From the NCBI GenBank assembly GCA_002304785.1, contig DBMG01000009.1:49580-67318 (forward strand): a DNA stretch of 17,739 nucleotides. The letters are read 5' to 3'. The notes beneath the pieces are model-generated. The model saw only the letters and a list, made by a program, of their open reading frames with translations. It had not been told where the DNA came from and searched no databases. The stretch's first letter is position 1, and every line of letters begins with the position of its first letter. Source of the stretch: Candidatus Accumulibacter sp. UBA704. Lineage in GTDB: Bacteria > Pseudomonadota > Gammaproteobacteria > Burkholderiales > Rhodocyclaceae. Shown here one piece after another: positions 1 to 6,810 of the stretch. A program made the translations under genes and the position numbers.

Positions 1-31
1 GCAATTTCATCGGTGATTTCGGGAGAACAAC

Positions 32-700
32 ATGCCTAAACACAACAGCTTCATACCAATAGCGCTGATGTCGGCATCTCTGCTGTCACCCAACGTTGTG
101 TCGGCGGCCACCCTATCGTTTGACATCAACGATGTGTTGTTCAGCAATGTCACGACTTCCTCTGTATTCCTTTCCGCTTTGCCGTCGTCGGCGCCGGCGC
201 TGCCTGCGGATGCCTCATTTACGGTGCCATCGGACGGCGTCAATTACCTGGCAAACTTCGAGGGAAAGTTCCTGCGCTATAACTTCAACCTGCCCGCCGC
301 TTACTCCAACCTGACCTTCACATTTGAAACGGTGGTCAACGACATCTTTGCCCTTTATCTCAACGACACGGTGGTAGCGATCCAAAGCTCGACCGGCACG
401 GACAATTTCTTCAATCCCCTGCCAGGGTTCAGCCTGAATGCCGCCGGCACGGCGGTCGATACGTCGGGGGGCAAGTTGGAGTACCTGCTCACGGGCGGCA
501 TGCAGGCGCTGTTCCAGGTCGGCGCCAACGAGTTGTCGCTTTTCGGGGCAGATACCCTGCAATTTGGAGGCATTCCGATTTTCAACGGGACGATCAGTTT
601 TGATGTCACCGGAGGCGGGGACAACGGAGTTCCAGAACCTTCGACATTGGTGCTCCTTGGCCTGGGCCTGTTAGGTGCCGCCAGGTTGCGCAGACGCTGA
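32..700 (+). CDS. PEP-CTERM sorting domain protein (secreted)
   Basis: This 222-residue protein has an N-terminal signal peptide (about residues 1-25, cleavage near VSA-A). It ends with a PEP-CTERM anchor: Val-Pro-Glu-Pro-Ser at 200-204, a leucine/glycine-rich membrane segment, and an Arg-rich tail ending LRRR. Known biology: exosortase (EpsH/XrtA family) recognises such tails, cleaves near the PEP motif and releases the protein to the surface or matrix, usually in exopolysaccharide-making Gram-negative bacteria. The middle (26-195) is rich in Ser, Thr, Asn and Phe, looks like an all-beta secreted domain, and matches no enzyme I recognise. The start is set by GGGAG 7 bases before the ATG at 32. 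No exosortase gene lies in this window. The class is certain; the function is unknown. Confidence 0.93.
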   Translation: MPKHNSFIPIALMSASLLSPNVVSAATLSFDINDVLFSNVTTSSVFLSALPSSAPALPADASFTVPSDGVNYLANFEGKFLRYNFNLPAAYSNLTFTFETVVNDIFALYLNDTVVAIQSSTGTDNFFNPLPGFSLNAAGTAVDTSGGKLEYLLTGGMQALFQVGANELSLFGADTLQFGGIPIFNGTISFDVTGGGDNGVPEPSTLVLLGLGLLGAARLRRR

Positions 701-725
701 AACCATCACTATTGGTTGATGCAGA

Positions 726-747
726 GGGCCGGAGATTCCGGCCCTTT
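726..747 (+). terminator. Rho-independent terminator after the PEP-CTERM gene
   Basis: A perfect 8-bp G/C-rich stem, GGGCCGGA (726-733) and TCCGGCCC (737-744), encloses a 3-base loop and is followed by TTT and an AT-rich stretch. It starts 25 bp after the stop codon and separates this gene from the dehydrogenase transcript downstream. Confidence 0.8.
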
Positions 748-852
748 CCGTATTATTTGCTGCATCTCCGGCGTGGCTGTCAATGGGCAACGCCACCCGA
801 TACGTTATCCTTGTGGATCACACAAACAGACTCCTGATCCAGAAGGACCGCC

Positions 853-1776
853 ATGCTTTATCTCTACACGCCCGACCAGCCTGAACTCTATTCGCGCCTG
901 CTGCAGGAAGCGCTTCCGGGAGAGGCTATCGCTTGCTGGCCGCAGGAAGTCGATACCGCTGCGGTGACGCACGCCGCCGTTTGGGCGCCGCCCGCGGGTT
1001 TCTTCTCCCGTTTTCCCAACCTGCGGACCGTGTTCGTCATGGGCGCCGGCGTGGACAAGTTGCTGCAGCGCAACGAAGTGCCGCAAGATGTGGCGCTGGT
1101 CCGCCTCACCGACGCGGGAATGGCGCAGCAGATGACCGAGTATTGCCTGATCGGCCTGCTGCGCTACCAACGGCAGATGGACCGCTACGCACAGCAACAG
1201 CGCGACCGGCAGTGGAAGCCGCTGGACACCCAGCTGGCCCGCGACGTGCGGGTCGGACTGCTCGGCCTCGGCGAGTTGGGCGGACGCGTCGCACAGGATC
1301 TGGTGCGCCTGGGGTATCGCGTCAGCGGCTGGAGCCTGCGGCCGCGCTGGGTTGAAAACGTCCGCTGCCTGCACGGCGAAGCCGGGCTGCGCGAATTGCT
1401 GCCGCAGACCGACGTATTGTGCTGCGTGCTGCCGTCGACGCCGGAAACGCGCCGCCTGCTCGATGCCGAAACGCTCGCGCTGCTGCCCGACAACGCGGCG
1501 CTGATCAACGCCGGGCGCGGCTCGCTGATCGACGAAACCGCGCTGCTGGAGCGGCTCGACGCGGGGCGGCTGCGCTTCGCGCTGCTCGACGTGTTCGCCG
1601 AGGAACCATTGCCGGAAAGCCACCCGTTCTGGACGCATTCCCACGTCATCATCACGCCGCATGTCGCGGCAGATACGGTGCCGGAGGAGGCGGCGCGCCA
1701 GATCGCCGCCAACCTGCGCGCGCAGGCTGCCGGGCGGCCGATGACGGGCGTTGTCGACCGGCGGCGTGGATACTAG
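853..1776 (+). CDS. ghrA: GhrA-like glyoxylate/hydroxypyruvate reductase
   Basis: This 307-residue protein belongs to the D-isomer-specific 2-hydroxyacid dehydrogenases and is close to the usual GhrA length (about 312). Family role: NAD(P)H-dependent reduction of glyoxylate, hydroxypyruvate or similar 2-oxoacids in the cytosol. Visible motifs are the Rossmann loop GLGELG (138-143), the substrate-binding Arg222 in NAGRGS, Glu251 in FAEEPLP, and the catalytic His270 in TPHVAA. An AAGGA sits 6 bases before the ATG at 853. The next gene begins 10 bp after the stop and has its own strong ribosome site, so the two are probably co-transcribed. The exact 2-oxoacid is not shown by sequence; pairing with a mandelate-racemase-family enzyme suggests a hydroxy- or sugar-acid route (inference). 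Confidence 0.88.
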   Translation: MLYLYTPDQPELYSRLLQEALPGEAIACWPQEVDTAAVTHAAVWAPPAGFFSRFPNLRTVFVMGAGVDKLLQRNEVPQDVALVRLTDAGMAQQMTEYCLIGLLRYQRQMDRYAQQQRDRQWKPLDTQLARDVRVGLLGLGELGGRVAQDLVRLGYRVSGWSLRPRWVENVRCLHGEAGLRELLPQTDVLCCVLPSTPETRRLLDAETLALLPDNAALINAGRGSLIDETALLERLDAGRLRFALLDVFAEEPLPESHPFWTHSHVIITPHVAADTVPEEAARQIAANLRAQAAGRPMTGVVDRRRGY

Positions 1777-1786
1777 AGGAGGAGCG

Positions 1787-2899
1787 ATGACCCCGACCGC
1801 CATCAAAAGCATTGAAGCCTGCCTGTACGCGATCCCCTTGCCCGAAGTGCTCTCGGACGCGAAGCACGGCGACCACACCCATTTCGAACTCGTCACCGTG
1901 ACCGTCGCCCTGAACGACGGGCAACAGGGCACGGGCTACACCTACACCGGCGGCAAGGGCGGGCATGCCATCCTGGCTATGATCCGCCACGATCTGGCGC
2001 CGGCGCTGATCGGGCGGGACGGCGCAAAGATCGAATCCCTGTCCGAATTCATGGAGTGGCACGTGCATTACGTGGGGCGCGGCGGCATCGCGTCGTTCGC
2101 CATATCGGCCATCGACATCGCGCTCTGGGATATCCGCTGCAAGGCGCTCGGGCAGCCGCTGTGGCAGGTCGCGGGCGGCGCAGCGAACCGCACGCGCGCC
2201 TACTGCGGCGGGATCGATCTCGGCTTCACGCAGGAGCGGTTGTTGCAGAGCATCCAGGGGTATCTCGATCGCGGTTTTGACGGGGTGAAGATCAAGGTCG
2301 GGCGCAGCGATCTCGCCGAGGACGCAGCGCGCGTGAAGGCGGTGCGCGAATTGATCGGCTCGCAGGTGACCTTCATGGTCGACGCCAACTATTCGATGAG
2401 CGTCGATCAGGCGATCCGCGCAGCCCGGGCGTTTGCGCCTTACGACATCACCTGGTTCGAGGAGCCGACACTCCCCGACGACTATCGCGGTTTCGCGCGC
2501 ATTGCCGATGAAACGGGGATGCCGCTCGCCATGGGCGAGAACCTGCACACGATCCACGAGTTCGGCTACGCGTTCGAGCAGGCCAGGCTTTCCTACATCC
2601 AGCCCGACGCCTCCAACTGCGGCGGCATCACGGGGTGGCTGAAGGTCGCCGAACTGTCACGAAAATACGGGATTCCGGTCTGCACCCACGGCATGCAGGA
2701 GTTGCATGTCAGCCTCCTTTCCGCGCAGCCGAACGCCGGCTGGCTCGAAGTCCATAGTTTCCCGATCGACGCGTATACGACGCGGCCGCTGATGGTTGAA
2801 GATTGCCGCGCCGTCGCCACGGATGCGCCCGGCATCGGCGTGACGTTCGATTGGGACAAATTGAAAGGCCACCTCGTCGAACGGAGCGAGGTGAGCTAG
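1787..2899 (+). CDS. Mandelate racemase/muconate lactonizing family enzyme
   Basis: This 370-residue enolase-superfamily enzyme has the mandelate racemase (MR) subgroup signature: KxK catalytic lysines (Lys168, Lys170), metal ligands Asp199 (VDAN), Glu225 (WFEEP) and Glu251 (GEN), and a His-Asp dyad of His301 with Asp274. Residues 1-130 form the capping domain and the rest is the barrel. Members abstract a proton alpha to a carboxylate to racemise, epimerise or dehydrate hydroxy/sugar acids with Mg2+. The substrate cannot be read from sequence. I chose the ATG at 1787 because GAGGAGGAG lies just upstream; an in-frame TTG at 1751 would overlap the previous gene. The stop overlaps by 4 bases (CTAG) with the stop of the convergent SdhL-like gene. 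Family is very sure; product specificity is unknown. Confidence 0.9.
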   Translation: MTPTAIKSIEACLYAIPLPEVLSDAKHGDHTHFELVTVTVALNDGQQGTGYTYTGGKGGHAILAMIRHDLAPALIGRDGAKIESLSEFMEWHVHYVGRGGIASFAISAIDIALWDIRCKALGQPLWQVAGGAANRTRAYCGGIDLGFTQERLLQSIQGYLDRGFDGVKIKVGRSDLAEDAARVKAVRELIGSQVTFMVDANYSMSVDQAIRAARAFAPYDITWFEEPTLPDDYRGFARIADETGMPLAMGENLHTIHEFGYAFEQARLSYIQPDASNCGGITGWLKVAELSRKYGIPVCTHGMQELHVSLLSAQPNAGWLEVHSFPIDAYTTRPLMVEDCRAVATDAPGIGVTFDWDKLKGHLVERSEVS

Positions 2900-3720
2900 T
2901 CCGGCTGGCGCGCGAAAGCGGCTGCCCGCCGGAACAGCGCGTCGTCCGGCCGAACCCCGGTGTAAAGCACGAACTGCTCGACGGCCTGGATGGCGAAGAC
3001 TTCCGCGCCGCTGATCACCGGCTTGTCGCGCTCGCGGGCGGCGCGGATCAGCGGCGTTTCCGGCGGCATGGCGACGACGTCGAAGACCACGCGCGCCGCG
3101 TCGATGGCGGAATCGTCGAAAGCCAGCGTCTGCGCCTCGGGTCCGCCGGCCATGCCGATCGGCGTGACGTTGATCAGCAGATCGGCGGTCGCGCCGCCCA
3201 TGTCCGCACGCCAAGCGAATCCGTAGAGCTCGGCCAACCGTTTCCCGGCCGTTTCATTGCGCGCCACGATCGTGCCGTTGTGAAAACCGGCGTCGCGCAG
3301 CGCGCACGCCACCGCCTTGGCCATGCCGCCGCTGCCGCGCAACGCGAACGAATAGCCGGGCGGAACGCGGTGTTCGCGCAGCAGTTGGCTGATGGCGATA
3401 TAGTCGGTGTTGTAGGCCTTGAGATGGCCGGCGGTGTTGACGAGGGTATTGACCGAACCGATCGCCTGCGCCGACGCGTCGAGTTCATCGACCAGCGGGA
3501 TCACCGCTTCCTTGAACGGCATGGAGATCGCGCATCCGCGAATGCCGAGGGCGCGCACCCCGCCGATCGCTGCCGGGAGATCGGTGGTGCTGAAGGCCTT
3601 GTAGAGGTAGTCGAGGCCAAGCGCTTCGTAAAGGAAGTTGTGGAAGCGCGTGCCGAAATTGCTGGGCCGCGCCGAAAGCGACATGCACAGCGTGGTGTCC
3701 TTCGTAATTTGCCGGTTCAT
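2896..3720 (-). CDS. Shikimate 5-dehydrogenase-like protein (SdhL/HI0607 type)
   Basis: This 274-residue protein resembles AroE but matches the SdhL branch typified by Haemophilus HI0607. It has RPSNFGTRFHN (18-28) in place of the canonical AroE SLSP site, then MPFKE with catalytic Lys70, NTDY with Asp106, and the dinucleotide loop GSGGMAK (129-135). From family knowledge, SdhL proteins oxidise shikimate only poorly and their real substrate is unclear, so this is unlikely to be the housekeeping aroE. GGAGCAACC directly precedes the ATG at 3720. The beta-lactamase stop lies 23 bp upstream on the same strand, so the lipoprotein, beta-lactamase and this gene could form one transcript. The first 14 codons and the ribosome site recur at 5491-5556. 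Confidence 0.85.
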   Translation of the reverse strand: MNRQITKDTTLCMSLSARPSNFGTRFHNFLYEALGLDYLYKAFSTTDLPAAIGGVRALGIRGCAISMPFKEAVIPLVDELDASAQAIGSVNTLVNTAGHLKAYNTDYIAISQLLREHRVPPGYSFALRGSGGMAKAVACALRDAGFHNGTIVARNETAGKRLAELYGFAWRADMGGATADLLINVTPIGMAGGPEAQTLAFDDSAIDAARVVFDVVAMPPETPLIRAARERDKPVISGAEVFAIQAVEQFVLYTGVRPDDALFRRAAAFARQPD

Positions 3721-3743
3721 TGGTTGCTCCTGAATATCGTCGG
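3678..3743. repeat. Direct repeat DR1, left copy (sdhL start region)
   Basis: 66 bp covering the first 14 codons of the SdhL-like gene, its ribosome site and 23 bp upstream. It matches 5491-5556 in the same orientation at 62 of 66 positions (constant offset 1813). The right edge stops exactly where the beta-lactamase stop codon begins (3744). Confidence 0.9.
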
Positions 3744-4655
3744 TCATCGGTCGAGCGCATCCTTCAGTACCACGCCCAGTCTCGCAATCGCTTGATTGCT
3801 CGCCTGCATGGACACCTTGGCTTGCGTGACGTAGATGCCGACCACCAGCGGCTGCCTGGCTGGCGGCCAGATGACCGCGACGATCGAGCGTGATCCGTAA
3901 CCTCCCGCCCCGGTCTTGTCGGCAATCTTCCAGTCCGACGGCAGCGACGCGCGCAGCAGCGCACCGGCGACCTGATCGTCCAGCATCCATTGCGTCAGTT
4001 CGGTTCGGGATCGGGCCGACAGCCCGTCGCCGAGAAGGATGCTTCTCAGACTACCGACGATGGCATTCGGGGTGGTGGTATCGCGCACATCACCCGGCGT
4101 GCCTTCATTCAGCTCGGGTTCCTTGCGATCGAGCCGGGTCAGTCCGTCGCCGATGGACCGCATGTACGCGTTGAATCCGCTCGGTCCCCCAATGGCTTCG
4201 ACGACGACGTTTCCTGCTGTGTTGTCGCTATAGCTCACCGCGGCCTGACAAATCCTGCGCAAGGTAATGGTTTCGGGCGACAGCGACTTTTCCGTAATCG
4301 GCGAGTAGACGACCAGCATGTCCTTGCTGATCGATACGGACTGATCCAGAGACAGGGACTTCGCATCGACCTTCGCTAGCAACGCCGCACAGGAAAATGC
4401 CTTGTGTGTGCTGTTCAAAGGGAACCGCTCGTCGCCCCGGTAGTGCCAGACCGTTCCGGTGTTGGCGTCGAACACGGCCATGCCGACCCGGGCTTGCAAT
4501 GCGCCCTCCTCGGCCTGGACGGCCTCGGTCAGTTTCGCCGTATCCAGCGCGAATACGGGAGAAGGAATCAGCGAGGCAATGGTGCAAGCAAACGCAATGC
4601 TCATACCGGCAGCAACTTTGAATACCGACCTGCAACGGACAATATTTCTACACAT
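3744..4655 (-). CDS. Class A beta-lactamase, CARB/PSE-like
   Basis: This 303-residue precursor has a signal peptide (cleavage near VFA-LD, about residue 36) for export to the periplasm, where the enzyme would hydrolyse beta-lactams. All class A motifs are present: active Ser82 in STHK (82-85), SDN (143-145), the omega-loop Glu179 in EPELN, KTG (247-249), and Arg256 near the Ambler 244 position. The middle (YSPITEK, RLDRKEPELNEG, RDTTTPNAI) resembles the CARB/PSE carbenicillinases, but those carry Arg at the first KTG position where this has Lys. The start is uncertain: the ATG at 4655 has no good ribosome site, and Met18 (4604) is an alternative. The lipoprotein ends 18 bp upstream on the same strand. 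No AmpR-type regulator is adjacent. The gene is bracketed by direct repeats DR1. Confidence 0.92.
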   Translation of the reverse strand: MCRNIVRCRSVFKVAAGMSIAFACTIASLIPSPVFALDTAKLTEAVQAEEGALQARVGMAVFDANTGTVWHYRGDERFPLNSTHKAFSCAALLAKVDAKSLSLDQSVSISKDMLVVYSPITEKSLSPETITLRRICQAAVSYSDNTAGNVVVEAIGGPSGFNAYMRSIGDGLTRLDRKEPELNEGTPGDVRDTTTPNAIVGSLRSILLGDGLSARSRTELTQWMLDDQVAGALLRASLPSDWKIADKTGAGGYGSRSIVAVIWPPARQPLVVGIYVTQAKVSMQASNQAIARLGVVLKDALDR

Positions 4656-4673
4656 GATTCGGCAAAAATCGTG

Positions 4674-5198
4674 CTAGCAGTTGAATGGACTGATACCCGC
4701 CCAGATTGTCCTCTTGATGTGAAGAATCGGCAGTTCGATTTCTTCACCATCGACCAGGAGTGGAGGAAAAACCACATCGAAGCTATCGCTGTCTTGTTTC
4801 GGGAAAACCGCTCCCGAGTTGAACATCGAATAGCCTTCGTAGTTGTGCCGTTCCCCATACGTTTTTTTGGGTTTGATTTTGTCATTGCTGCCCTGTATGG
4901 CGAGATAGAAATCATCGTTCTTGTATTTGATCTCTTTCCAGTTTCCATAGATCACGTACTGCCCCTCAGTCCCCTCGGTATGGGAATGCGAGTACGAATC
5001 GCCATACCCTCTGACTTTCAATACCTGCGCCGCAGTATTGATTCTGAAATGAACATATTTTTCAATCGGTACGCAATGCGACTTTTCATGGGTGCTATCA
5101 ACGTCAACAGTTGGTCTGTAATACATGGTGGCATTCGGCAGGCACCCGCTCATCACTATGAGTCCCGCTATCGCCAAACAGGTGAGTGCTTTTCTCAT
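4674..5198 (-). CDS. Orphan lipoprotein upstream of the beta-lactamase
   Basis: This 174-residue protein has a lipoprotein signal: MRK, a hydrophobic stretch, then VMSGC with the lipidated Cys19. The mature part is rich in Tyr, Asp, Lys and His and resembles no family I know. Two further cysteines (one mid-protein, one C-terminal) could pair. The start at 5198 is chosen for the GGAGGT upstream; an in-frame ATG 9 codons earlier would put charge before the signal. The gene is clearly AT-richer than the window (4861-4920 is 40% G+C by count, against 67% at 9121-9180), which suggests foreign origin. It sits 18 bp upstream of the beta-lactamase on the same strand and probably shares its transcript. 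Function unknown. Confidence 0.75.
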   Translation of the reverse strand: MRKALTCLAIAGLIVMSGCLPNATMYYRPTVDVDSTHEKSHCVPIEKYVHFRINTAAQVLKVRGYGDSYSHSHTEGTEGQYVIYGNWKEIKYKNDDFYLAIQGSNDKIKPKKTYGERHNYEGYSMFNSGAVFPKQDSDSFDVVFPPLLVDGEEIELPILHIKRTIWAGISPFNC

Positions 5199-5270
5199 GG
5201 CGTCGACACCTCCAGCAAAGAGCATCTATTTCCAAATGATGACCGTCCACAACTCGTGTCCAGTTGCCTA

Positions 5271-5299
5271 ATCCTGCGTCACCCTTTGGACTGGGTCAA
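5271..5299 (-). promoter_or_regulatory. Candidate promoter for lipoprotein/beta-lactamase
   Basis: On the minus strand TTGACC (-35) is followed after 17 bp by CAGGAT (-10), about 75 bp before the lipoprotein start. A second option is TTGTGG-N17-ATAGAT ending at 5224. Both -10 boxes are weak. Confidence 0.3.
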
Positions 5300-5388
5300 G
5301 CGACCGACATCGCTGGTCAGGCGCCATATCAACGCCCAGCCAGTGCCTGCACGACCGAGCGTTCAACCGGGGCGAAACCTTCAGGCGG

Positions 5389-5533
5389 CTACGTTTGCCG
5401 GTCGCGCCCCTGCGCCGCCTCACCCGTCGGGCTGTTGCCGAAGAAGCGTTTGAACTCGCGGCTAAACTGCGACAGGCTGGAATAGCCGACGCGACATGCA
5501 CAGCGTGGTGTCCTTCGTTATCTGCCGGTTCAT
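5389..5533 (-). pseudogene. Chimeric relic: sdhL 5' end fused to araC 3' end
   Basis: Reading the minus strand, positions 5533-5491 repeat the first 14 codons of the SdhL-like gene with its ribosome site still intact (MNRQITKDTTLCMS). At a shared GCG (5491-5493) the sequence switches to the last part of an AraC regulator, which runs to its own stop at 5389 in another frame. The start codon therefore reads only 23 codons, to a stop ending at 5462. Neither gene body remains. The AraC tail (AQGRDRQT) differs from that of the intact regulator (AEVRGREA) although the preceding 80 bp are almost identical. This is a recombination relic, not a working gene. Confidence 0.85.
5414..5493. repeat. Direct repeat DR2, left copy (araC 3' fragment)
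   Basis: 80 bp matching 7616-7695 at 79 positions (offset 2202); the only difference is at 5464/7666. It encodes, on the minus strand, the end of the AraC DNA-binding domain (GYSSLSQFSREFKRFF). Weaker in-register similarity continues to the shared stop position at 5389-5391. Confidence 0.92.
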
Positions 5534-5556
5534 TGGTTGCTCCTGAGTACCGTCGG
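5491..5556. repeat. Direct repeat DR1, right copy
   Basis: Matches 3678-3743 at 62 of 66 positions. Its first three bases (GCG) are shared with the end of DR2, a microhomology at the fusion point. Together the DR1 copies bracket the beta-lactamase and its lipoprotein. Confidence 0.9.
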
Positions 5557-5819
5557 CCCGCAGCAAAGGCGTGCGCTCCGTGGGGTGGATGGCTGAGGCA
5601 CGATCCCGGCGGTTGCGAAATCGCGCCATATTGGCCATTCAATCGCAGTCTACTGATCGTCTCTTCCCGGCCCTTCAGCGGATCTTAAGCACTTTAGTTT
5701 ACCAACGACAGTTGATTGAGCGGAGCCGACGTCGCCCAAGCCGCAACTTTCCCACGCTTCAACTGGTCTCAACTCAACGAGGCTGGCAAGCATGACGACT
5801 CTGAACCGTGGAGGGAAAT
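5557..5819. other. Gene-free stretch before the methyltransferase
   Basis: About 260 bp, AT-richer than the flanks, lying between the relic and the methyltransferase. I see no coding sequence, no convincing promoter hexamers and no clear hairpin. It presumably holds the methyltransferase promoter. Confidence 0.4.
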
Positions 5820-6650
5820 ATGCGAACTGGTGTTAACGAGGCGATAAAAACCCATTACGGCCGCTCGGATTTGGCGGAGGTCATTCTTGCGGCCTTGGAA
5901 CAAGCGGGTGCGGATATACAGCAACTCTCGCTCGAGGAGTTGGCTCCAATCGATGAGTTTCATATTCGCGGCCGCGCAGCGACTCTCGAACTCGCCCGGG
6001 CGGCAGGGTTATGCTCGACAGATCGCGTCCTGGATATTGGGAGTGGTATTGGCGGAACCTCGCGGTGCCTGGTGAAGGAATTTGGCTGTCGTGTTACGGG
6101 TATCGACTTGACGGACGAATATTGTCAGGTTGCATCGATGCTTACCGCCAAGGTTGGCCTCGATGGACTGATTGACTATCACCAGGGCGACGCCACGAAT
6201 CTTCCGTTTGAGGACAATCAATTCGATGTCGTCTGGACAGAGCACGTGGCAATGAACATTCCGGACAAGCGTCGTTTTTACAGCGAAATGTACCGTGTCC
6301 TGAAACCAGGGGGAACGCTTGCAATCTATGATGTCCTTGCCGGCGCTTCCGGGCCTGTCCTGTACCCGGTTCCGTGGGCGCGTACGCCGGACACGAGTTT
6401 TCTTGTATCGCCGGAAGAGTTGCGTAATCTGCTTCTGGATGCTGGATTCACTATTTCCGACTGGAAAGACACGACGGCGGAAGCGCGCGTATGGTTTGTC
6501 AACGTAGCTGAGAGAATCCGCCGAGACGGTTTTCCGGCGCTTGGATTTCATTTGCTGATGGGGCAAGACTTCCGTGCGATGGCACAAAACCAGGGCCGCA
6601 ACCTTGAAGAGGGGCGAATCGCCCTCGGGCAAATCGTTTCAGTGAAATAA
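5820..6650 (+). CDS. Class I SAM-dependent methyltransferase
   Basis: This 276-residue protein has the Rossmann methyltransferase fold: motif I LDIGSGIGG (71-79), acidic Asp97 after strand 2 (GIDLTDEY), GDAT (123-126), the FDVVWTEH segment (135-142), and LKPGGTLAIYD (161-171). It resembles the Methyltransf_11/UbiE-like group that includes sarcosine/dimethylglycine and small-molecule methyltransferases. The substrate cannot be assigned. I chose the ATG at 5820 because GGAGG lies 5 bases upstream; a GTG at 5808 would sit on top of that site. It is a single gene facing the convergent lipoprotein, with moderate G+C and in the same accessory patch as the beta-lactamase. Confidence 0.88.
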   Translation: MRTGVNEAIKTHYGRSDLAEVILAALEQAGADIQQLSLEELAPIDEFHIRGRAATLELARAAGLCSTDRVLDIGSGIGGTSRCLVKEFGCRVTGIDLTDEYCQVASMLTAKVGLDGLIDYHQGDATNLPFEDNQFDVVWTEHVAMNIPDKRRFYSEMYRVLKPGGTLAIYDVLAGASGPVLYPVPWARTPDTSFLVSPEELRNLLLDAGFTISDWKDTTAEARVWFVNVAERIRRDGFPALGFHLLMGQDFRAMAQNQGRNLEEGRIALGQIVSVK

Positions 6651-6672
6651 CGAGGGTTGAACAACGTGCTCC

Positions 6673-6690
6673 GCTGAGGACGCTGAGGAC
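6673..6690. repeat. Tandem 9-bp repeat
   Basis: GCTGAGGAC occurs twice head to tail just after the methyltransferase stop. Probably a fragment of a dispersed intergenic repeat; function unknown. Confidence 0.6.
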
Positions 6691-6729
6691 CATACAGACA
6701 ATATCAAGCGCAGCCGAGCGGCGTGGCCT

Positions 6730-6759
6730 GCGCCTAGCCTCCCGCCCCTGGCTAGGGGC
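6730..6759. terminator. Hairpin between convergent genes
   Basis: An inverted repeat of 10 bp with one mismatch (6730-6739 and 6750-6759, core CCTAGCC/GGCTAGG, 10-base loop) lies between the methyltransferase and the minus-strand lipoprotein, where a two-way terminator is expected. There is no T run. Confidence 0.45.
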
Positions 6760-6810
6760 GAAACGTGGGTTGCGGCCGGGCATGCTGGCGGGGTTCAGCC
6801 ACTTGCCTTG

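Noticed and set aside
805..1932. Long minus-strand open frame across ghrA
   Set aside because: Arg/Gln-rich translation without family resemblance, antisense to a gene with complete catalytic motifs.
2803..3795. Long plus-strand open frame across the SdhL-like gene
   Set aside because: Mirror frame of a well-supported gene; composition typical of high-G+C shadows.
4404..5453. 349-codon plus-strand frame across beta-lactamase and lipoprotein
   Set aside because: It spans two minus-strand genes with signal sequences and motifs; its own product shows no domain.
6651..6670. GTTGAAC as an integron attC core site
   Set aside because: No partner RYYYAAC site or folded attC structure, and the genes here point in different directions.
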